Source: Pseudomonadota bacterium (GTDB lineage: Bacteria > Desulfobacterota > BSN033 > WVXP01 > G020346125). From it: a DNA stretch of 11,756 nucleotides. Each line of letters begins with the position of its first letter. The stretch's first letter is position 1. The stretch spans positions 1-11,756 of the forward strand of contig JAUWDQ010000061.1 in NCBI GenBank assembly GCA_030608745.1, written 5' to 3'. Below, piece by piece: positions 6,532 to 11,756 of this stretch. Made by a program: the position numbers and the translations under genes. The notes below the pieces were generated by a model. The model made no database searches. It saw only the letters and a program-made list of their open reading frames with translations, and was not told the DNA's origin.

Positions 6532-8061
6532 ATGGAACTGAGGGACTTGGTGAAGGGCTTGGAACACGGGCAAATCCACGGGCAGATGTCCATCGAGATT
6601 GGGGGAGTTGCCTACAATTCGAAACAGGTAGAGAGGGACTCCGTCTTCGTTGCCATGAAGGGAGAAGAGGTAGATGGACACGACTATATAGAAGAAGCCA
6701 TTGAAAAGGGAGCACGTGCGGTGGTTCTTGAGGACGAAAATCGAAGGATCGGAGGGATTCCAACGGTGGTGGTACCCAACAGCCGCAAGGCCCTGGGCAC
6801 TATCTCAACGGCTTTCTTCAGGAACCCCTCCGCCAAGATGACGCTTATTGGCATCACCGGCACGAATGGGAAAACCACCACGGCATATCTTGCCGAATCC
6901 ATCCTGAGAGGGGCGGGCTTCAAAACCGGCGTTATCGGAACCATCGACTACCATTTCGGGGGAACTGTCCACAGGGCGGCAACGACAACCCCCGAATCCT
7001 ATGATCTCCAAGAAATGTTGAAGCACATGCTGGAGGAAGGGGTCTCCCATGTCATCATGGAGGTCTCCTCCCATGCCTTACATCAGCACAGAATAGAGGG
7101 ATGCCATTTCGATATCGGGGTTTTCACCAATTGTACTCCGGATCACCTCGATTACCACAAGACAATGGATCACTATTTCGAGAGTAAGACCAGCCTCTTT
7201 ACCCACTTTTTACAGAAAAGCGTGAAACCTCAATCATTGGCCCTCATCAATCTCGACGACCCCAAGGGACGTCTTCTCTGGGAGAAGCTGTACTTGCCTA
7301 AGATGAGCTATGGCCTAAAGGGAGAGAGAAACATCTATGCCAGGGATATCCATTCCTCTATTAACGATCTTTCAGCCATGGCCATTACACCCAGGGGAAA
7401 TTTCCCCTTTTCCTCTCCCCTCCTGGGGGAGTTTAACCTCTATAATATCCTCGCCTCGGTGGGAATCGGTCTTGCCCTAAAGGTGGATTTGGAGAAAGTT
7501 CGAGGTGGCATTGAGGCCCTTGACGGCGTGCTGGGGAGGGTTGAGAGGATCGACAATGAGAAGGGTTTTCACATCTTCGTTGACTACGCCCACACGCCCG
7601 ATGCATTGGAGCGGATTCTAAAGACCATGGTGAACCTCAAGGAAAGGGGAAAGCTCATCACTGTTTTCGGTTGCGGCGGGGACCGCGATAGGGGTAAGCG
7701 GCCTCGCATGGGGGCGATAGCCGGCCGTTATAGCGATCTCGCGGTGATCACCTCTGACAACCCGCGGACCGAGGACCCAGGGGCCATTATCAGGGAAATC
7801 GAGGAAGGAATGAAGACCGAGCCCATTGGCGAGATCGACCGGGAGAAGTTGTCGAGAGGGTTCAAGGTGAAGGGATACGTCAAAGTCTTAGATAGAAGGG
7901 AAGGCATCCGACTGGCTATCAACCTGGCTAGAGCCGGGGATGTGGTCGTGATCGCGGGAAAAGGCCATGAGGATTATCAGATCATCGGGAGGGAAAGGCA
8001 CCCCTTCGACGATCGATATGAGGTCACCGAGGCCTTGAGAAACGCTCATGATGAGAAATAG
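6532..8061 (+). CDS. murE: UDP-MurNAc-L-Ala-D-Glu:meso-diaminopimelate ligase MurE
   Basis: MurE is a cytoplasmic ATP-dependent ligase that adds the third residue to the muropeptide. The 509-residue product has an N-terminal UDP-binding domain, the ATP-binding loop GTNGKTTT with Lys114, the carbamylated-lysine motif YFESKTSLF with Lys219 (E. coli Lys224), and DNPR at residues 409-412. DNPR is the motif linked to meso-diaminopimelate rather than lysine as substrate, so the wall is predicted to contain meso-DAP. The start ATG 6532 follows the ftsI stop by 19 bases, with GGGAT (6520-6524) upstream as a moderate ribosome binding site. The end overlaps murF by 14 bases. Nothing is missing or unusual. 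Confidence 0.96.
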   Translation: MELRDLVKGLEHGQIHGQMSIEIGGVAYNSKQVERDSVFVAMKGEEVDGHDYIEEAIEKGARAVVLEDENRRIGGIPTVVVPNSRKALGTISTAFFRNPSAKMTLIGITGTNGKTTTAYLAESILRGAGFKTGVIGTIDYHFGGTVHRAATTTPESYDLQEMLKHMLEEGVSHVIMEVSSHALHQHRIEGCHFDIGVFTNCTPDHLDYHKTMDHYFESKTSLFTHFLQKSVKPQSLALINLDDPKGRLLWEKLYLPKMSYGLKGERNIYARDIHSSINDLSAMAITPRGNFPFSSPLLGEFNLYNILASVGIGLALKVDLEKVRGGIEALDGVLGRVERIDNEKGFHIFVDYAHTPDALERILKTMVNLKERGKLITVFGCGGDRDRGKRPRMGAIAGRYSDLAVITSDNPRTEDPGAIIREIEEGMKTEPIGEIDREKLSRGFKVKGYVKVLDRREGIRLAINLARAGDVVVIAGKGHEDYQIIGRERHPFDDRYEVTEALRNAHDEK

Positions 8062-9457
8062 CTTTCCCCTCCAGGATATCGTGGATTCGACGGGAGGTAG
8101 GCTGATAAGCGGTGTTCCCGGGAAGGTATTCGGGGGAATCTCAATCGACTCACGGACAATCAAAAGAGGGGATCTCTTCGTCGCCCTGAGGGGAGTAAAA
8201 TTCGATGGACACCAATTCGTGCAGGAGGCCATGGAGAAGGGAGGAGAGGGGTTCGTCATCGAGAACGAAGCCTTGGGGCAGAAGGGCACCATCATCCCGA
8301 GGGGAAAGGCCGTCATTGTAGTGGGGGATACCTTGAGAGCTCTGGGAGATATCGCCCATTTCTGGAGGGAAAAACATCCTATCCCCCTTATCGCCGTTGC
8401 CGGAAGCAACGGGAAAACAACCACCAAGGAAATCATCTCGACGCTCCTCGAGGGATCCTTCAGGATACTGAAAACCTGGGGAAATCTAAATAATCTCGTG
8501 GGACTTCCCCTTACCCTATTGAACCTCTGCCCCGACCACAATATGGCCGTGGTGGAGATGGGCATGAATGTGAAGGGGGAGATAGAAAGGATGACCCAGA
8601 TTGCCACCCCTGACGTCGGCCTCATAACCAATATCAACGAAGCTCACCTGGAGGGGCTTGGTACCTTTGAGGAATTGATAAAGGCAAAGGGGGAATTATG
8701 GGATAGCATGCGACCCGATGGGGTGATTGTGGTCAACCAAGACGATATAAACGTGATGAAATTGGCGGAAGGCTACCGTGGCAAAAGGGTCACTTTCGGC
8801 TTGGAGTCCCCCAGTGATGTAATGGCCAAAGAGATCAGCATCGAAGGGGTGAGGGGGGTCCGGTTTACCTTGGTCCTGAGGGGAGAAGAGCTTGAAGTCG
8901 CCTTTCCCATGATGGGAATCTCCTCCGTATATAATGCTTTGGCTGGCACGGCAGCAGCCTCGGTTCTTGGGATGCAGTTGAAAAAAATCAAAGAGCGACT
9001 GGAATTGGTTAAACCCTTTTCCATGCGCATGGAGATCATACGGTTGGAGGGCGGGGCTACCATCATCAACGATGCATATAACGCGAACCCCAAGTCCATG
9101 GAACTAGCCCTGAAGGCCCTCTCGGAGGTGAAGGAAGCGGAAAGGGGGGTCGCCGTCTTGGGAGATATGTTGGAATTGGGCCGCTTCAGCGATGAAGCTC
9201 ATGCGCAAATCGGGGAGAAGGTGGTCTCCTTTGGCGTGGACTTGTTGTTCACCCTGGGGGAAAGCGCGGAAATCATCGCCAAGAGGGCCCGGGAAGCGGG
9301 GTTAAACCAGGGTCGGATCACGGTCTCAAGAGACCACCGGAACCTCCTGTTTCGCCTAAAGAAGACGATAAAGCGGGGAGATTGGATCCTGGTGAAAGGG
9401 TCCAGGGCTATGTCCATGGAGAAGATCGTCCTTGGGCTCATGGGGGAAGAAGCGTAA
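8048..9457 (+). CDS. murF: UDP-MurNAc-tripeptide:D-alanyl-D-alanine ligase MurF
   Basis: MurF completes the cytoplasmic muropeptide by adding the D-Ala-D-Ala dipeptide, using ATP. The 469-residue product has the N-terminal substrate domain, the nucleotide loop AGSNGKTTTKE with Lys123, the EMGMNVKGEI and NINEAHLEGLG blocks of the central domain, and NDAYNANP at residues 341-348, which is diagnostic of MurF. The start overlaps the murE end by 14 bases. Two ATG codons stand side by side at 8048 and 8051; the first was taken, and the choice changes one residue. TGAGAAA (8035-8041) may serve as ribosome binding site inside murE. The stop codon TAA shares its last A with the mraY ATG. Confidence 0.96.
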   Translation: MMRNSFPLQDIVDSTGGRLISGVPGKVFGGISIDSRTIKRGDLFVALRGVKFDGHQFVQEAMEKGGEGFVIENEALGQKGTIIPRGKAVIVVGDTLRALGDIAHFWREKHPIPLIAVAGSNGKTTTKEIISTLLEGSFRILKTWGNLNNLVGLPLTLLNLCPDHNMAVVEMGMNVKGEIERMTQIATPDVGLITNINEAHLEGLGTFEELIKAKGELWDSMRPDGVIVVNQDDINVMKLAEGYRGKRVTFGLESPSDVMAKEISIEGVRGVRFTLVLRGEELEVAFPMMGISSVYNALAGTAAASVLGMQLKKIKERLELVKPFSMRMEIIRLEGGATIINDAYNANPKSMELALKALSEVKEAERGVAVLGDMLELGRFSDEAHAQIGEKVVSFGVDLLFTLGESAEIIAKRAREAGLNQGRITVSRDHRNLLFRLKKTIKRGDWILVKGSRAMSMEKIVLGLMGEEA

Positions 9458-10533
9458 TGCTATACCACCTTATTTACCCTCTCCATACGGTCTATTCATT
9501 TCTCAACGTCTTTCGGTACATCACCTTCAGGACCATCTGTGCCACGATAACCGCCCTTGTGATCAGCTTCATCATCGGTCCGTGGCTGATAAAAAAACTG
9601 ATGGAATTTCAACTGGGTCAATCCATTCGGGAAGATGTGCCCAGGTCACATTTGGCCAAAGAAGGAACCCCCACCATGGGAGGTATATTAATCCTCTTCG
9701 CATTAATCGCACCGACCCTTCTGTGGGCCAACCTCACCAATAAATATGTGTGGCTCGTCTTGCTCACCACCTTTGGCTTCAGCCTCATCGGCTTTATCGA
9801 CGACCTCAAGAAGGTGAGGGACAGGGATGGCATGGGGATAAAAGCCAGATATAAGTTCCCCCTTCAGATTGGCATCGCCCTGGCGGTCAGTTGGGTCCTC
9901 TACGGCCCCTTCGACTTCAGCACCCAGCTATGGGTCCCCTTCTTCAAGAGGCTAGCCCCTAACTTGGGTTGGTTATACATCCCCTTTGCCGTAGCGGTCA
10001 TCGTGGGGACCTCCAATGCGGTCAACCTCACCGATGGGTTGGATGGGTTGGCCATCGGCCCAGTCATGATCTCTGGGGCGACTTTTCTCATCTTCAGCTA
10101 TCTATCCGGGCACTACAAATTCGCCCACTACCTTCAAATCGCCTTTGTCAGAGGCAGTGGGGAATTAACTATCTTCTGCGGAGGGTTGGTGGGCGCTGGT
10201 CTGGGGTTCCTTTGGTTTAACACCTATCCAGCACAGGTCTTCATGGGGGATACGGGGTCTCTTGCGCTCGGAGCGGCCTTGGGAACGGTGGCCCTGGTGA
10301 CCAAACATGAGGTCCCTCTCGCTATCGTAGGCGGGATATTCGTATTGGAAACCATCTCCGTAATCATTCAGGTGGTTTCCTTCAGGCTCAGGAAAAGACG
10401 GATTTTCAGGATGGCCCCCCTTCATCACCATTTCGAACTGAAGGGGTGGGTGGAGCCAAAGGTGATCGTGAGGTTTTGGATCATCGCGATCATTCTGGGA
10501 CTTGTGGCTATCAGCACGTTGAAGCTGAGGTAA
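9457..10533 (+). CDS. mraY: Phospho-MurNAc-pentapeptide transferase MraY
   Basis: MraY is the polytopic membrane enzyme that transfers phospho-MurNAc-pentapeptide to undecaprenyl phosphate, giving lipid I; it is the target of nucleoside antibiotics. The 358-residue product matches the usual length (360 in E. coli). Many hydrophobic helices are visible. Catalytic and signature sites are EGTPTMGGILIL, Asp115-Asp116 in FIDDLKK, Asn190 and Asp193 in NLTDGLDG, Asp265 in GDTGSLALG, and His323-His325 in APLHHHF, all within a residue or two of their E. coli numbers. The start was set at ATG 9457, overlapping the murF stop as TAATG, because GGGGGA (9442-9447) lies nine bases upstream and the family starts here; the longer frame from ATG 9382 lies within murF and would add 25 non-family residues. 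Confidence 0.97.
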   Translation: MLYHLIYPLHTVYSFLNVFRYITFRTICATITALVISFIIGPWLIKKLMEFQLGQSIREDVPRSHLAKEGTPTMGGILILFALIAPTLLWANLTNKYVWLVLLTTFGFSLIGFIDDLKKVRDRDGMGIKARYKFPLQIGIALAVSWVLYGPFDFSTQLWVPFFKRLAPNLGWLYIPFAVAVIVGTSNAVNLTDGLDGLAIGPVMISGATFLIFSYLSGHYKFAHYLQIAFVRGSGELTIFCGGLVGAGLGFLWFNTYPAQVFMGDTGSLALGAALGTVALVTKHEVPLAIVGGIFVLETISVIIQVVSFRLRKRRIFRMAPLHHHFELKGWVEPKVIVRFWIIAIILGLVAISTLKLR

Positions 10534-10544
10534 TCCTCCATTAC

Positions 10545-10549
10545 GGGGA
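10545..10549 (+). promoter_or_regulatory. murD ribosome binding site supporting a GTG start
   Basis: GGGGA lies five bases before GTG 10555. No ATG occurs in frame between the mraY stop (10533) and the first conserved MurD residues, so this site decides for the GTG. TTG 10561 is a less likely alternative. Confidence 0.5.
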
Positions 10550-10554
10550 ATCCG

Positions 10555-11756
10555 GTGGAATTGGAGGGGAAGAGAGTCTTAGTGGTGGGATTGGCCAGGA
10601 CGGGAATAGGTGTTGTCCGATTTCTGGCCGAGCAGCGGGCGCGCGTTATGGTGACTGACATTCAATCCGCCGATGAACTGGGGCCGTACCTCTCCGAGAT
10701 AACGGGACTCAATGTGGGGACCGAGTTGGGGGAGCACAGGATCGAAACCTTTTTGAACTCCGACCTGATCGTCGTCAGCCCAGGGGTTCCACTCGGTATC
10801 GAACCCATCGCGGCTGCTCGGGAAAAGGGCATTGAGGTCGTAAGCGAAATTGAGCTGGCGTGCCGGTTCATCCGAGATCCCATCATCGGGGTAACGGGAA
10901 CGAACGGGAAGACCACTACTACTATCCTCCTCGGGGATGTGCTCAGGGTATCCGGCAAGAAGGTCTTCGTCGGGGGAAACGTGGGTAGCCCCCTGATCGA
11001 TTGCGCCGGACGGGGTAAATGGGATTATGTAGTAGCCGAGATCAGCAGCTTTCAACTGGAAGGGATTCACGAATTTAGGCCCTATATCGGCCTCATGCTC
11101 AATATCACCGAGGACCACTTAGACCGATATCCCCATTATGAGGAGTACATGAAGGCCAAGTTTCGCCTCTTTTTGAACCAGCGGGATTCGGATTTTGCCG
11201 TCCTCAACGCCGATGACGGAACCATCAACGCCATGAGCTCTGAAATCAAGGCGAGAAAATGGTTTTTCAGCCTGGCATCTCCCTTGAAGGTGGGGGCATT
11301 CTTTGACCGCGACTCCCTCATCTACCGTGATCCAAAGGGAAAGGTTGAACGCTTCAAACTCGCAAAGGTTCCCCTGAGGGGAATCCACAATATCGAGAAT
11401 ATGTTATCTGTTGTGGCCACGGCTAAAATCTGCTCCTGTCCACAGGAGGTTATCCAAACGGCCCTGGAGTCCTTCAGGGGGCTTCCCCACCGTTTGGAAT
11501 TCGTAAGGGAACTCGACGGTGTAAGCTTTTACAATGATTCCAAGGGGACCAATGTTGGCTCCGTAGTCAAGTCCTTAATGAGCTTCCAGGAGCCCATCAT
11601 TTTGATCGCTGGGGGAAAGGACAAGGGGGGAGATTACGGCCCTCTAAAAGGAATCGTCAAGGAAAGAGTGAAGCGGCTCATCCTAATAGGTGAAGCGAGA
11701 CGGAGGCTGGCCAAGGCCTTGGGAAGATCCGTCCCAACGACCGAAGCCGATACCCT
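10555..11756 (+). CDS. murD: UDP-MurNAc-L-alanine:D-glutamate ligase MurD (3' end cut by window edge)
   Basis: MurD adds D-glutamate to UDP-MurNAc-L-alanine in the cytoplasm, using ATP. About 400 residues are present against roughly 440-450 expected; the C-terminus is outside the window. Visible are the N-terminal Rossmann-like start EGKRVLVVGLARTG, the SPGVP motif, the ATP loop GVTGTNGKTTTT with Lys119, EISSFQLE, NITEDHLDRY, the carbamylated lysine in AKFRLF (Lys202, E. coli Lys198), and NDSKGTN (residues 327-333), where E. coli has NDSKATN. The GTG start is inferred from the upstream GGGGA and from family length; mraY ends 21 bases before it. The frame stays open to the last base with no stop, so the truncation comes from the window and is not a mutation. 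Confidence 0.95.
   Translation, partial: MELEGKRVLVVGLARTGIGVVRFLAEQRARVMVTDIQSADELGPYLSEITGLNVGTELGEHRIETFLNSDLIVVSPGVPLGIEPIAAAREKGIEVVSEIELACRFIRDPIIGVTGTNGKTTTTILLGDVLRVSGKKVFVGGNVGSPLIDCAGRGKWDYVVAEISSFQLEGIHEFRPYIGLMLNITEDHLDRYPHYEEYMKAKFRLFLNQRDSDFAVLNADDGTINAMSSEIKARKWFFSLASPLKVGAFFDRDSLIYRDPKGKVERFKLAKVPLRGIHNIENMLSVVATAKICSCPQEVIQTALESFRGLPHRLEFVRELDGVSFYNDSKGTNVGSVVKSLMSFQEPIILIAGGKDKGGDYGPLKGIVKERVKRLILIGEARRRLAKALGRSVPTTEADT

Noticed and set aside
7888..8637. 249-codon open frame on the - strand
   Set aside because: It is antisense to the murE/murF junction, has no recognisable domain, and both + strand genes are clearly real there.
9382..9456. Longer mraY start at ATG 9382 inside murF
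   Set aside because: The extra 25 residues are murF read in another frame and do not match MraY. ATG 9457 has a good ribosome binding site.

Overview
The window holds the 5' three quarters of the division and cell wall (dcw) cluster of a Gram-negative-type bacterium. The gene order is mraZ-rsmH-ftsL-ftsI-murE-murF-mraY-murD, all on the + strand. A divergent NAD-dependent DNA ligase gene (ligA) runs off the left edge on the - strand. The ligase lacks its last few dozen residues and murD lacks about 50, because the window ends inside both. The best guess for the organism is an uncultured Desulfobacterota (former Deltaproteobacteria) member. The reasons are an FtsI with a C-terminal PASTA domain, a MurE with the DNPR meso-diaminopimelate motif, and an intergenic repeat resembling one I remember from that group. 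This placement is inference and has not been tested by a search.

Layout. Bases 1-1913 (-) are ligA. Bases 1914-2829 are a long non-coding divergent intergenic region. Next to ligA it carries octamer repeats in two opposite orientations and small hairpins. In its middle is a mobile-element-like repeat (2191-2441) that appears to be interrupted by a 93-bp segment with its own 11-bp inverted ends. Two further hairpins follow, then an AT-rich stretch leading to a strong sigma-70-type promoter. Downstream of that promoter are three exactly 10-bp-spaced AAAGTGG boxes, the expected operator of MraZ. Bases 2830-11756 are the dcw operon, tightly packed with several start/stop overlaps (ftsL/ftsI ATGA, murE/murF 14 bp, murF/mraY TAATG).

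How the genes work together. MraZ is the likely autorepressor of the operon. RsmH methylates 16S rRNA. FtsL and FtsI belong to the septal peptidoglycan synthase complex. MurD, MurE and MurF add D-Glu, meso-DAP and D-Ala-D-Ala to the UDP-MurNAc peptide. MraY then transfers the finished muropeptide to the lipid carrier, giving lipid I. Downstream of the window ftsW, murG, murC, murB, ftsQ, ftsA and ftsZ would be expected.

I found no previously undescribed protein system. The genes are orthodox and intact. The unexplained material is the 916-bp intergenic region, and most of the findings are there.
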